From assembly GCF_900113745.1 (NCBI RefSeq), contig NZ_FOQL01000001.1, positions 1,240,001-1,304,000 of the forward strand: a stretch of 64,000 nucleotides of DNA, in the 5' to 3' direction. Origin of the DNA: Pseudomonas guineae. Its GTDB lineage: Bacteria; Pseudomonadota; Gammaproteobacteria; Pseudomonadales; Pseudomonadaceae. Below are positions 36,959 to 46,226 of the stretch, one piece after another; the stretch's first letter is position 1; every line of letters starts with the position of its first letter. Below the pieces are notes generated by a model, which did no database searches, was not told where the DNA came from, and was given only the letters and a program-made list of their open reading frames with translations. The position numbers were made by a program, and so were the translations under genes.

Positions 36959-37975
36959 CTACCTAGGCGACAATTCATTCAAGTGCCGCGCGACAGCCAG
37001 CCAGGCGCCAATATAGCCCAACAGTACCGCGCCGAGCAGCAGTGATAGACCATCGGCTACCGGCACGCCATCCAGGGCAAAGTCGCTGCCGTACAAACCC
37101 GCTAGGCGCACCACCGCGTCATTCAGCCAGCCAAGGCCATAAGCCAACAGCAACCAGGCCAGCAACCCGGCACCTAGGCCGTAGAGCGTACCCATATAGA
37201 GGAAAGGCCGGCGCACATAGCTGTCGGTGCCGCCGACTAGCTTGATCACCTCGATCTCGGTGCGGCGATTTTCGATATGCAGGCGAATGGTGTTACCGAT
37301 CACCAGCAACAGCGCCATGACCAGCAGCAGAGTCAAACCGAAGACAAATCGCTCACCGAGCTTGAGCATGGCGCTCAAGCGCTCGACCCACACCAAATCC
37401 AACTGCGCCTGCTGCACCCGTGGCAGTTCGGCCAAGCGCAGACGTAAGGCTTCCAATGCAATTTTGTCGACCTCCTGCGGGGTGACCACAATCACACCCG
37501 GCAGCGGGTTATCCGGCAACTCTTTTAGCGCCTCACCGAGGCCCGACTGCTGCTGGAATTCGGCCAGCGCTTGTTCGCGACTGATCCACTCGGCCTCAGC
37601 TACGTCGTCCATGGCGGCTATCTGCTCACGCAGCGCCTGGCCCTGAGACTCACTGGCATCGATCTGCAAGAACAGGGAGATCTGCGCCGCACGCTGCCAG
37701 GAGCCACCGAGGCGCTCGACGTTATCCAGCAGCAGCGCCAAGCCCATAGGTAAACTCAGGGCTACGGCCATAACCAGGCAGGTAAAGAAACTGCCAATCG
37801 GCTGCTTACCCAGCCGGCGCAGGCTGTCGACTAGGCTCGCACGGTGGCTTTCCAGCCAGGCATGAAATTGATGGGAAAAGCTTGGGCCGTCGTCCGGGGT
37901 CGGCGACTCGGATTTTTTCGCCGCCGCGCCAACGCGCTGCGCCGGTTGCGGAGGCGGCATGCGTGTAGCGCTCAT
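36959..37975 (-). CDS. ftsX: FtsX, cell-division ABC-transporter-like permease
   Basis: FtsX is the membrane partner of FtsE. The complex regulates septal peptidoglycan hydrolase activation. At 338 residues it has a cytoplasmic N-terminal extension, four helices (about 65-85, 213-235, 262-285 and 309-329) and a periplasmic loop between helices 1 and 2 (about 85-210). Its start overlaps the ftsE stop by four bases (ATGA), showing tight coupling. Confidence 0.95.
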   Translation of the reverse strand: MSATRMPPPQPAQRVGAAAKKSESPTPDDGPSFSHQFHAWLESHRASLVDSLRRLGKQPIGSFFTCLVMAVALSLPMGLALLLDNVERLGGSWQRAAQISLFLQIDASESQGQALREQIAAMDDVAEAEWISREQALAEFQQQSGLGEALKELPDNPLPGVIVVTPQEVDKIALEALRLRLAELPRVQQAQLDLVWVERLSAMLKLGERFVFGLTLLLVMALLLVIGNTIRLHIENRRTEIEVIKLVGGTDSYVRRPFLYMGTLYGLGAGLLAWLLLAYGLGWLNDAVVRLAGLYGSDFALDGVPVADGLSLLLGAVLLGYIGAWLAVARHLNELSPR

Positions 37976-38643
37976 ACGAAAGCCTCCCCATCACCAATCA
38001 AACGGCCGCGCTGCAGGGTCAGCATGCGGTGGCGCATGCGTGCGATTAGTGCCAGGTCGTGACTGGCAATCAGTACCGTGGTGCCCAAACGGTTGATGTC
38101 TTCAAACACACCCATGATTTCAGCCGCCAGACGCGGGTCAAGATTGCCGGTGGGCTCATCCGCTAGCAGCAGGGCCGGACGATGCACCACGGCGCGGGCG
38201 ATGCCGACGCGTTGCTGCTGACCGGTGGACAGATCGCCAGGGTACTGCTCGGCCTTGTCAGCCAAAGAGACGCGCTCCAGTGCCGTGCGCACCCGGCTGC
38301 CGATCTCATCCTTGGCCAGGCCAAGGATCTGCAGCGGCAGCGCGACGTTATCGAAGACACTGCGGTCGAACAGCAACTGGTGATTCTGGAACACCACGCC
38401 GATTTGCCGGCGCAGGAACGGAATCTGTGCATTGGTGATGTGCGACAGGTCCTGTCCGGCCAGCAGCAACTTGCCGCTGCTCGGTCGCTCCATCGCCAGC
38501 AACAGGCGAAGCAGCGTGCTCTTGCCGGCACCAGAATGACCGGTGACGAAGAGGAACTCGCCACGGCGCACATGGAAACTCAGTTCGTGCAGCCCGACGT
38601 GGCCGTTAGGATAGCGCTTACCGACCTGCTCGAATTTGATCAT
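37972..38643 (-). CDS. ftsE: FtsE, cell-division ATP-binding protein
   Basis: FtsE is the 223-residue ABC ATPase of the FtsEX complex. It has Walker [10 protein letters not shown], the Q-loop VVFQNHQLL, the signature [14 protein letters not shown], Walker [13 protein letters not shown], and the H-loop IASHD. The start at 38643 lies one base beyond the end of ftsY (stop 38645-38647). Confidence 0.97.
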   Translation of the reverse strand: MIKFEQVGKRYPNGHVGLHELSFHVRRGEFLFVTGHSGAGKSTLLRLLLAMERPSSGKLLLAGQDLSHITNAQIPFLRRQIGVVFQNHQLLFDRSVFDNVALPLQILGLAKDEIGSRVRTALERVSLADKAEQYPGDLSTGQQQRVGIARAVVHRPALLLADEPTGNLDPRLAAEIMGVFEDINRLGTTVLIASHDLALIARMRHRMLTLQRGRLIGDGEAFV

Positions 38644-38644
38644 T

Positions 38645-40099
38645 CTATTTCTCCGCGAACAGCGCCTGAACGAAAGCCTCGGCCTCAAAAGTGCGCAGGT
38701 CGTCGATACCTTCGCCTACGCCGATATAGCGAATCGGCAAGGCGAACTGCTTGGCCAGGGCGAAGATCACCCCGCCCTTGGCGGTACCGTCCAGCTTGGT
38801 CAGCGTCAGGCCGGTCAGGTTGACGGTCTGGTGGAACTGTTTGGCCTGGTTGATCGCGTTCTGCCCGGTGCCAGCGTCCAGCACCAGCAGCACTTCATGC
38901 GGGGCGGTGTCGTCCAACTTGCCGATCACCCGGCGGACTTTCTTTAACTCTTCCATCAGGTTGTCTTTGGTGTGCAGACGCCCAGCAGTATCGGCGATCA
39001 GCACGTCCATACCGCGTGACTTAGCCGCTTGCACAGCATCGAAGATCACCGAAGCGGAATCAGCACCAGTGTGTTGAGCGATCACCGCGATTTTATTGCG
39101 CTCGCCCCACACCTGCAGCTGCTCGACGGCCGCCGCGCGGAAGGTGTCACCGGCGGCCAGCATGACCTTCTTGCCATCCTGTTGCAGCTTCTTCGCCAGC
39201 TTGCCGATGGTGGTGGTCTTACCCGCGCCATTCACACCGACGACCAGAATTACATAGGGTTGCTTGCTGCTATCAATCTTCAGCGGCTGCTCGACTGGTT
39301 TGAGCAGCGCGGTCAGTTCGTCCTGCAGGGCTTTGTAGAGCGCACCGCTGTCGGCCAATTCTTTGCGCGCGACACGCTTGGTCAGGTTGCCGATGATCGC
39401 CGTAGTGGCCTCGACGCCAACGTCAGCAGTCAGCAGGCGTGTCTCCAAGTCCTCTAGCAGATCGTCATCAATAGCCTTTTTGCCAAGAAACAGGCTGGCC
39501 ATGCCTTCGCCCAAGCTGGCGCTGGTTTTCGACAGGCCTTGCTTAAGACGCTCGAGAAAACCGGCGCGGTTCTCTTCGGCACTCTTAATCGGCTCAACCG
39601 CTGGCAAAGTGATGACTGGCGGCTCGACGACGACCGGCTCAGCGACTACAGGCGGCTCAACATGGGCATGCAACACTTCGCTGCCGGCATTGATACGAAA
39701 CCGCGAAGGTCGCGGCGGCTGGACCTCAGTGCTCGACTCAAGCTGCACGGACGCCTCAGGAGCAGCCGCAACATGCTCAACCGGGGCAACCGGGGCAACC
39801 GGGGCAACCGGGGCAACCGGGGCAACCGGGGCAGGTTGCGACTCGGTCGTGGCAGTGTCGAGCGGTTTCACCTCGGCTAGAGGGCGGTCGCTGACTGGTT
39901 CAACGGCTGCGGGCGCGGGCACCTCGGGAGCGGCCGTGGCAGCAGCCTCACTAGCAGGCACTGGTTGCGGCTCAGGGCTGACCGGCGCTTGCGGTTTCTT
40001 GCGCAGCCAGCCAAACAGGTCTTTTTTCTCCGCAGGCTTCTCGGCAGAGGCCGGCGCAGAGGGCACGGGCTTGTTCTTATCGTCGTTGGAACCAAACAT
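38645..40099 (-). CDS. ftsY: FtsY, signal recognition particle receptor
   Basis: FtsY is the SRP receptor GTPase that docks ribosome-SRP complexes at the membrane. The 484-residue protein has a long N-terminal A domain (1 to about 190) rich in Pro, Ala, Val and Glu, then the NG domain with GVNGAGKTTTIGKLA, the DTAGR motif and TKLDGTAKGG. The A domain contains a run of Ala-Pro-Val tripeptides encoded by a 9 bp tandem repeat (39781-39834), likely variable in length between strains. It heads the ftsY-ftsE-ftsX cluster and is divergent from the M16 peptidase genes. Confidence 0.97.
   Translation of the reverse strand: MFGSNDDKNKPVPSAPASAEKPAEKKDLFGWLRKKPQAPVSPEPQPVPASEAAATAAPEVPAPAAVEPVSDRPLAEVKPLDTATTESQPAPVAPVAPVAPVAPVAPVEHVAAAPEASVQLESSTEVQPPRPSRFRINAGSEVLHAHVEPPVVAEPVVVEPPVITLPAVEPIKSAEENRAGFLERLKQGLSKTSASLGEGMASLFLGKKAIDDDLLEDLETRLLTADVGVEATTAIIGNLTKRVARKELADSGALYKALQDELTALLKPVEQPLKIDSSKQPYVILVVGVNGAGKTTTIGKLAKKLQQDGKKVMLAAGDTFRAAAVEQLQVWGERNKIAVIAQHTGADSASVIFDAVQAAKSRGMDVLIADTAGRLHTKDNLMEELKKVRRVIGKLDDTAPHEVLLVLDAGTGQNAINQAKQFHQTVNLTGLTLTKLDGTAKGGVIFALAKQFALPIRYIGVGEGIDDLRTFEAEAFVQALFAEK
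39781..39834. repeat. 9 bp tandem repeat inside ftsY
   Basis: Five perfect copies and one near-perfect copy of CCGGGGCAA lie head to tail. On the coding (minus) strand they encode repeated Ala-Pro-Val in the low-complexity A domain of FtsY. Copy-number change would stay in frame. Confidence 0.95.
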
Positions 40100-40305
40100 G
40101 GAGGACGGCTATCTCAAAGGTGCGACGCGCGGGGCTAAGGCTCTGAAAAGCATTACTCACGCAACAGTAAAAAGCTGAAGAGTGCACGCAGTAACAATCA
40201 GATGCTTTAGCAGGCGTGGTCGCCAGTAAAACGGATGCGTATCCTAGCACCTCCGCGCCCGCTGACGCTAAATCCAAGCGGGCCCGTCCGACAGGTCGAA
40301 AATCT

Positions 40306-41661
40306 ATGCCTATGATTGCCCAACGCACTGCAGCCTTATTGCTCTGCGTGCTCTGTACACCGCTGCTGGCCTTTGCCGCCGCGCCGCAACCGACTCACGA
40401 ATTCAGTCTGGATAATGGCCTCAAGGTCATCGTACGCGAGGACCATCGCGCCCCGGTGGTGGTCTCCCAGCTCTGGTACAAAGTTGGCTCTAGCTACGAG
40501 ACGCCAGGCCAGACCGGCCTCTCCCACGCCCTCGAACACATGATGTTCAAGGGCAGCCGCAAGCTTGGCCCAGGCGACGCCTCGCGCATCCTGCGTGAGC
40601 TCGGCGCTGAAGAAAACGCCTTCACCAGTGACGACTACACCGCCTACTACCAAGTACTGGCCCGTGACCGCCTGGCCATCGCCCTGGAACTGGAGGCCGA
40701 CCGTCTGGCCAGCCTTAAGCTGCCAGCCGATGAATTCGCCAAAGAAATCGAGGTCATCAAGGAAGAGCGCCGCCTGCGCACCGACGATAAACCCTCAAGC
40801 CTGGCCTATGAGCGCTTCAAGGCCATGGCCTACCCTGCCAGCGGCTACCACACGCCAACCATCGGCTGGATGGCCGACCTTGAACGTATGACTGTTGAGG
40901 AACTACGCGCCTGGTACGAGGCCTGGTACGCGCCGAACAACGCCACCCTGGTGGTGGTCGGCGACGTCAGCGTTGCTGAAGTAAAGACTCTTGCCGAACG
41001 TTATTTCGGCGCCATCCCAAAGCGCACTGTACCCCCCGCCAAGGTGCCACGCGAGCTGGCCGCCCCCGGCGAGCGGCGCATCACCCTTCACCTGAAAACC
41101 CAGCTACCCAGCCTGATGATGGGCTTCAACGTACCGGGCCTGGCCACAGCCGAACAGCCGCGCCAAGTGTATGCACTGCGTCTGGCAGCGGCCCTGCTGG
41201 ATGGCGGCTACAGCGCCCGCCTACCAACACGCCTAGAGCGTGGCGAAGAACTGGTGTCTGGCGCTTCGGCCTGGTACGACGGTTTCTCCCGAGGCGACAG
41301 CCTGTTCATCCTGTCCGCCACGCCCAACGTGCAAACTGGCAAGACGCTGGAGCAAGTGGAGGCTGGCTTGTGGCGTGAACTAGAGGACCTGCAGAACACC
41401 CCACCCAGCGCCGAAGAACTAGCGCGCGTGCGGGCGCAAGTGATTGCTGGGCTGGTGTATGAGCGCGACTCCATCACTAGCCAGGCCACGGCCATCGGCC
41501 AATTGGAAACCGTTGGCCTGTCATGGAAGCTAATCGATCAGGAGCTGGCCGAGCTAGAAGCCGTCACCCCGGCGGATATTCAGCAAGCCGCCACGACATT
41601 CTTCACCCGCGACCGCTTGAGCGTCGCCCATGTGTTACCTGAGGAGAAGGGCAATGAGTGA
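40306..41661 (+). CDS. M16 family zinc metallopeptidase, catalytic subunit
   Basis: This is an exported pitrilysin-family protease of about 451 residues. An N-terminal signal peptide (about 1-25, ALLLCVLCTPLLAFA) precedes the M16 domain. The inverted zinc motif HxxEH reads HALEH (about 74-78), and EVIKEERR downstream supplies the third ligand, so the enzyme should be active. ATGs at 40306 and 40312 are both possible starts. Its stop overlaps the next gene by eight bases. The pair is expected to form a periplasmic heterodimer, as M16B proteins do; the substrate is unknown. Confidence 0.9.
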   Translation: MPMIAQRTAALLLCVLCTPLLAFAAAPQPTHEFSLDNGLKVIVREDHRAPVVVSQLWYKVGSSYETPGQTGLSHALEHMMFKGSRKLGPGDASRILRELGAEENAFTSDDYTAYYQVLARDRLAIALELEADRLASLKLPADEFAKEIEVIKEERRLRTDDKPSSLAYERFKAMAYPASGYHTPTIGWMADLERMTVEELRAWYEAWYAPNNATLVVVGDVSVAEVKTLAERYFGAIPKRTVPPAKVPRELAAPGERRITLHLKTQLPSLMMGFNVPGLATAEQPRQVYALRLAAALLDGGYSARLPTRLERGEELVSGASAWYDGFSRGDSLFILSATPNVQTGKTLEQVEAGLWRELEDLQNTPPSAEELARVRAQVIAGLVYERDSITSQATAIGQLETVGLSWKLIDQELAELEAVTPADIQQAATTFFTRDRLSVAHVLPEEKGNE

Positions 41662-43135
41662 GCGCAACGGCCTACGCTATGGCCTGCTCGGCCTGGCACT
41701 ACTGATATTGCTAGCGCTGCTGGCCTTAATCATCAATCGCCCCGATAGCAGCCAAGCCCCTGCTCCAGCAGCAGAATCGAACAGCATTGAATCCCTCGAC
41801 GCCCTCGGCGATCAAGCACCGAGCCGCCGCGACCTTAATATCCAGACCTGGCAAACCGCTGAAGGCGCCAAGGTGCTGTTCGTTGAAGCCCGCGAGCTGC
41901 CGATGTTCGACCTGCAACTGACGTTTGCCGCCGGCAGCAGCCACGACGAGGGCGTCGCCGGCCTGGCCATGCTCACCAACGCCATGCTCAACGAAGGTGT
42001 ACCGGGCAAGGATGTCGGCGCGATTGCCGCTGGATTTGAAAACCTCGGTGCCAACTTCGGAAACGGCGCGTTTCGCGACATGGCCATCGCCAGCCTGCGC
42101 AGCCTCAGCGCCGCCGAGCAGCGTGAGCCGGCCATGCAGCTGTTCAATCAGGTGATTGGCCAGCCGACCTTCCCCGAAGACTCGCTAGCGCGGATCAAGA
42201 ACCAGCTGCTGGCCGGCTTCGAATATCAGAAGCAGAACCCCGGCAAGCTGGCCAGCCTGGCGCTGTTCGAGCGGCTCTATGGCAGCCATCCTTACGCCCA
42301 CCCCAGCGACGGCAACGCCGAGTCGATCCCGGCCATCAGCCGTGAACAGCTGCAAGCCTTCCACACCAAGGCTTACACCGCGAATAACGCGATCATCGCC
42401 CTGGTCGGCGACCTCTCGCGCAGCGACGCTGAAGCCATGGCCAATGCGGTGTCTGCGGCGCTGCCTAAAGGCCCGGCGCTACCACGTATCGCTCAGCCCG
42501 AAACACCGCAAGCCGGCCTGCAGCATATCGAGTTTCCGTCGAACCAGACCCACCTGATGATCGCCCAGCTAGGTATTGATCGCCGCGACTCGGACTACGC
42601 TGCGCTTTACTTGGGCAATCAAATCTTCGGCGGCGGTGGCTTCGGCACGCGCTTGATGACCGAGGTGCGCGAAAAGCGTGGCCTGACCTACGGCGTTTAC
42701 TCCGGCTTCAGCGCCATGCAGGCGCGTGGGCCGTTTATGATCAACCTGCAGACCCGCGCTGAACTTAGCGACGGCACCCTGCTGCTGGTAAAAAGCATGC
42801 TTAGCGACTTCATCGCCAACGGTCCGACTGCCGACGAGCTGAACAACGCCAAGCGCGAGCTGGCCGGTAGCTTCCCGCTGTCCACCGCCAGCAACGCTGC
42901 CATCGTCGGCCAGCTGGGCTCCATGGGTTTTTACGACCTGCCGCTGAACTACTTGGAAGACTTTATGCGTGACGTGCAAGCGCTGAGCGTCGAACAGGTC
43001 AAAGCCGCCATGGCCAAGCACCTCGATACGGATGCTCTGGTGATCGTCACTGCGGGCCCGACTGTGGCGCAGAAAGACCTGCCGCCACCCACCGATACCC
43101 CCGCCGAACAACCTTCTGCAATCCCGGAGCATTGA
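41654..43135 (+). CDS. M16 family protein lacking the zinc-binding motif
   Basis: This 493-residue partner of the preceding protease has an N-terminal membrane anchor or signal (GLLGLALLILLALLALII, about 10-27) followed by an M16 fold. Where the catalytic subunit has HALEH this protein reads GLAMLTNAML, so the zinc site is lost and it is probably the non-catalytic half, which keeps the conserved R/Y region (TEVREKRGLTYGVYSGF) that completes the active site in M16B dimers. It overlaps the upstream gene by eight bases and rsmD by one base. Confidence 0.9.
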   Translation: MSERNGLRYGLLGLALLILLALLALIINRPDSSQAPAPAAESNSIESLDALGDQAPSRRDLNIQTWQTAEGAKVLFVEARELPMFDLQLTFAAGSSHDEGVAGLAMLTNAMLNEGVPGKDVGAIAAGFENLGANFGNGAFRDMAIASLRSLSAAEQREPAMQLFNQVIGQPTFPEDSLARIKNQLLAGFEYQKQNPGKLASLALFERLYGSHPYAHPSDGNAESIPAISREQLQAFHTKAYTANNAIIALVGDLSRSDAEAMANAVSAALPKGPALPRIAQPETPQAGLQHIEFPSNQTHLMIAQLGIDRRDSDYAALYLGNQIFGGGGFGTRLMTEVREKRGLTYGVYSGFSAMQARGPFMINLQTRAELSDGTLLLVKSMLSDFIANGPTADELNNAKRELAGSFPLSTASNAAIVGQLGSMGFYDLPLNYLEDFMRDVQALSVEQVKAAMAKHLDTDALVIVTAGPTVAQKDLPPPTDTPAEQPSAIPEH

Positions 43136-43743
43136 TGAGCAAGCGACCCAAGCCAGCTAAAGCCGCACCCGCCCATGGCGGTGATGGCCAACTGCGCATC
43201 ATCGGCGGGCAATGGCGCTCGCGCCAGTTCAACTTCCCCATGGCTGCAGGCCTGCGGCCAACACCCAACCGGGTGCGTGAGACCCTGTTCAACTGGCTCG
43301 CGCCTTACGTGGAAGGGGCCAAGGTGCTCGACCTGTTCGCCGGCAGCGGCGCGTTGTTTCTCGAAGCGCTGTCCCGTGGTGCCGGCAGCGCTCTGGCACT
43401 GGATCTCAATCCAGCGGCCGTCAACAGCTTGCGCAGCCACCTGCTGACGCTGCAATGCGACAACGGCCAACTGCAGCAAACCGATGCGCTGGCTTATCTG
43501 CAACACTCGGCAACGATCGCTTTCGACCTGGTGTTTCTCGACCCGCCGTTCAATCAGGACTTGCTGCTCCCGGCCTGCAACCTACTGGAACAAAACGGCT
43601 GGCTTGCCGCCGACGCCTGGGTTTACACCGAAAGCGAAAACTCGCCCTCCAGCCTCGGCATGCCTGGCAACTGGCGTTTACACCGCGAACAGAAAGCAGG
43701 CCAGGTGCATTACGCGCTGTGGCAGCGCACGGCAGCGATCTAA
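43135..43743 (+). CDS. rsmD: RsmD, 16S rRNA (guanine-966-N2)-methyltransferase
   Basis: RsmD methylates G966 of 16S rRNA in the assembled small subunit. The 202-residue protein has the N-terminal LRIIGGQWRSRQFNFP, RPTPNRVRETLFNWL, the SAM motif VLDLFAGSGALFLEAL, and the catalytic motif VFLDPPFNQ (the DPPF/Y tetrad). It begins at the ATG overlapping the stop of the M16 gene; a TTG one codon earlier is ignored. Confidence 0.96.
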   Translation: MSKRPKPAKAAPAHGGDGQLRIIGGQWRSRQFNFPMAAGLRPTPNRVRETLFNWLAPYVEGAKVLDLFAGSGALFLEALSRGAGSALALDLNPAAVNSLRSHLLTLQCDNGQLQQTDALAYLQHSATIAFDLVFLDPPFNQDLLLPACNLLEQNGWLAADAWVYTESENSPSSLGMPGNWRLHREQKAGQVHYALWQRTAAI

Positions 43744-43754
43744 GAACAGCCCTC

Positions 43755-43784
43755 GGGCTTCACACCGTGAAGCCCTCTCTCGTT
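43755..43784 (+). terminator. Possible terminator after rsmD
   Basis: GGGCTTCA pairs with TGAAGCCC around a five-base loop, followed by a pyrimidine-rich TCTCTCGTTC. It lies 12 bp after the rsmD stop. The T-run is broken, so termination may be partial. Confidence 0.5.
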
Positions 43785-43872
43785 CAGGTTCACTCATTCG
43801 CCCGGCGCATAGCGCTTCCGTTTCACGGCCTCAGGCCCTAGCCTGAGCGCTTTGCCACCTGATACTGCAATC

Positions 43873-44871
43873 ATGAAAACGCCCTTCAAGCCCGCCTGGT
43901 GGCTACCCGGCCCGCACCTGCAAACACTGTGGAACCCGATGTGCCGGCAACCGGCGAAGCTTGAGCGCACGCGCGAACGGCTGTGGTTGGAGGATGGCGA
44001 CTTTCTCGACCTCGACTGGCACGGCCCGCACGAAGCCAGCACACCCTTAGTACTGGTGTTGCATGGCCTGACCGGCTCATCTGACTCGCTGTATGTGCTG
44101 GGTTTGCAGCAGACACTAGCGGCCCAAGGCTGGGCCAGCGTGGCGCTAAACTGGCGCGGCTGCTCCGGTGAACCCAACCTGCTGGCCCGGGGTTATCACT
44201 CCGGCGCCAGTGAGGACCTCGCAGAAACCGTGCGCCACCTGCGCGCCCAGCGACCTATGGCGCCGTTGTACGCGGTGGGCTATTCGCTAGGCGGCAATGT
44301 ACTGCTCAAGTACCTCGGGGAAACCGGCGCGGACAGCCAATTGCAGGGTGCGGCAGCTGTATCCGTACCGTTTCGCTTGGACCAGTGCGCGGATCGCATC
44401 GGCATAGGCTTTTCCAGGGTTTACCAGCGCCGCTTTATGCGCGAGATGATCGCCTACGTGAAGGACAAACAGCGCCTGTTCGCCCATCAAGGCATGACCG
44501 ACCGGCTCTCTACTCTAGAGAAACTCGGCCCCCTGGACGGCATGCGCACTTTTTGGGATTTCGACGGCCGCATCACTGCGCCGTTGCATGGCTATGCCGA
44601 TGCTGAGGACTACTACCGCCGCGCCTCCAGCCGCTACTTCCTCGGCCAAATCGAGACACCGACGCTGATCATCCATGCAGCTGACGACCCCTTCGTATTC
44701 CCGCACAGCCTGCCTGAAGCAAATGAGCTGTCAGCGAGCATCACCTTCGAACTGCACACCCACGGCGGCCATGTCGGTTTTGTCGAAGGCAGCCTGAGCA
44801 AGCCGGGCTACTACCTGGAGCGGCGGATTCCTGAGTGGCTTATGCGTCATCGGGTTAACGACTCAGCATAA
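43873..44871 (+). CDS. yheT: YheT family alpha/beta hydrolase
   Basis: This is a 332-residue hydrolase of the AB-hydrolase YheT family (UPF0017). It shows the N-terminal PGPHLQTLWNP, LVLVLHGLTGSSDS, the nucleophile region YAVGYSLGGNVLLKYLGE (Ser in GYSLGG), LIIHAADDPFVFP and HGGHVGFV, giving a Ser-Asp-His triad. Activity on esters is likely; the natural substrate is unknown. It follows rsmD by 129 bp. Its last 17 bases overlap the 3' end of pelG, which is convergent; this is the left junction of the pel operon. Confidence 0.9.
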   Translation: MKTPFKPAWWLPGPHLQTLWNPMCRQPAKLERTRERLWLEDGDFLDLDWHGPHEASTPLVLVLHGLTGSSDSLYVLGLQQTLAAQGWASVALNWRGCSGEPNLLARGYHSGASEDLAETVRHLRAQRPMAPLYAVGYSLGGNVLLKYLGETGADSQLQGAAAVSVPFRLDQCADRIGIGFSRVYQRRFMREMIAYVKDKQRLFAHQGMTDRLSTLEKLGPLDGMRTFWDFDGRITAPLHGYADAEDYYRRASSRYFLGQIETPTLIIHAADDPFVFPHSLPEANELSASITFELHTHGGHVGFVEGSLSKPGYYLERRIPEWLMRHRVNDSA

Positions 44872-46225
44872 ATGTTTCGTACTCCAAATCTTCCAAAGAG
44901 CTGGAAAGACGCATCAACCCGAGCAGCACGCACGCCAGCAGCGACAGAGTGAAGCCGTAGCCATAGAAGGTTGGCCCCATGTAAAGGCTGAGCAGCGTCA
45001 GAGCGGCATTGAGCACCACGAATAACACGCACAACTGCAGCACGATGGCCCGTTTATCGAGGTAAAAGAACACATTCAGCAGCGCCATAAAGACCACCTG
45101 AATGCTGACCCCGATCAGATCCACATAGAACAGCTGCAGGTAATAGGCCGATATACCCAGCCACTCCAGCATTGCCGGCGCCAAGAGAAACAGCAAAACC
45201 ACCGTCAGCCCCTGCACCTTACATATTTCCAACAGACCTTGGCGGATAGCGAGAATCATCTGCTCTTTGAGCACGCCGATGTGCTGCAGCGTTTGCCCGC
45301 CACGAATCGCCGAGAACAAACGCTCATACCACTCCGCAAAGTCGGTTTCGATACGCACCAAAAACACCGCCATACCGGGAATGATTGCCAGATAAGCGAG
45401 GAAGATTGGTAAGTCATAGAGCATCGAGGCACGCAACGGGCCGATGACCTGACTCGAGGTGTGCGGGCTGAACCAGAAGATGAACTTATCGATCCAGATA
45501 CCCAAGTTGTAGCAAAAACCCGTAATTAGCAGGCTGATAAAGACCTGACGCCGCTTGAGAAAGTCGAAGGCGATCAGCTGCTTCGCCGGGTACTCACGCA
45601 AGATATCGAACAGAAACATAAACAGCAGACTGGCATGACCAATCAACAGCGCCAGCAACAGCCCGCTCATGTGCAAAAAACGCAGCAAAAACGCGCACAT
45701 CACCATCAGTGAATAGCCCACCAGCATGACCACAATAATGCGGTTGTAAGCCTTCATCCCCGACAGAAAAATGATCACCAGCCACAGATTGCACAGCGTG
45801 ACGAAGTTAGCCAACACCAGTACCCGGTAAGCGAAAGGCTCATCAAACATCAGCCCCATCACCAGGCTGGCCAGCACCCCGGATGACAAGGTAACAATCA
45901 ACATGATGCCCAGTAGATTGGGCAGGATGCGGTCGTTCTTTTTTTCAAATAGTCGGTCGGAGATGAACCGGGTAAAAAACAACTGGGCGCCACCGGTAAA
46001 GATCAGCGAACTGGCCATCAGGTACGTCACCGTTACCAGAAACTGCCTCACGGTGTTGTCTGGTACTACCACTCCCAGACTGATCACCCCGATCAACATC
46101 ACGCTGATGATCGACAACACCCAGGGGCCGGAACTGATCAGGCCGGCGTATAAGTAGGCCCGCAGCGTTGCGGAATAGGAGTCGCGAGACAGAATTTTGC
46201 GCAGTTCAAAGCCAATACCCGCCAT
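44855..46225 (-). CDS. pelG: PelG, Pel polysaccharide inner-membrane transporter
   Basis: PelG is a 456-residue polytopic protein with about 12 predicted helices, resembling polysaccharide transporters of the MOP superfamily. It forms the inner-membrane synthase/export complex with PelF, PelD and PelE. The start GIGFELRKILSRDSYSATLRAY and the helix-rich body match Pel proteins of P. aeruginosa in length. It is the last gene of the operon, one base after pelF. Confidence 0.95.
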   Translation of the reverse strand: MAGIGFELRKILSRDSYSATLRAYLYAGLISSGPWVLSIISVMLIGVISLGVVVPDNTVRQFLVTVTYLMASSLIFTGGAQLFFTRFISDRLFEKKNDRILPNLLGIMLIVTLSSGVLASLVMGLMFDEPFAYRVLVLANFVTLCNLWLVIIFLSGMKAYNRIIVVMLVGYSLMVMCAFLLRFLHMSGLLLALLIGHASLLFMFLFDILREYPAKQLIAFDFLKRRQVFISLLITGFCYNLGIWIDKFIFWFSPHTSSQVIGPLRASMLYDLPIFLAYLAIIPGMAVFLVRIETDFAEWYERLFSAIRGGQTLQHIGVLKEQMILAIRQGLLEICKVQGLTVVLLFLLAPAMLEWLGISAYYLQLFYVDLIGVSIQVVFMALLNVFFYLDKRAIVLQLCVLFVVLNAALTLLSLYMGPTFYGYGFTLSLLACVLLGLMRLSSSLEDLEYETFMLSR

Positions 46226-46226
46226 A

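Noticed and set aside
39781..39834. Short regular repeats that could suggest a CRISPR array
   Set aside because: The unit is 9 bp with no spacers and lies in frame inside ftsY.
39363..40178. A 271-codon plus-strand frame opposite ftsY
   Set aside because: Its Gly-Ala-Thr repeats are simply the reverse reading of the ftsY tandem repeat and A domain.
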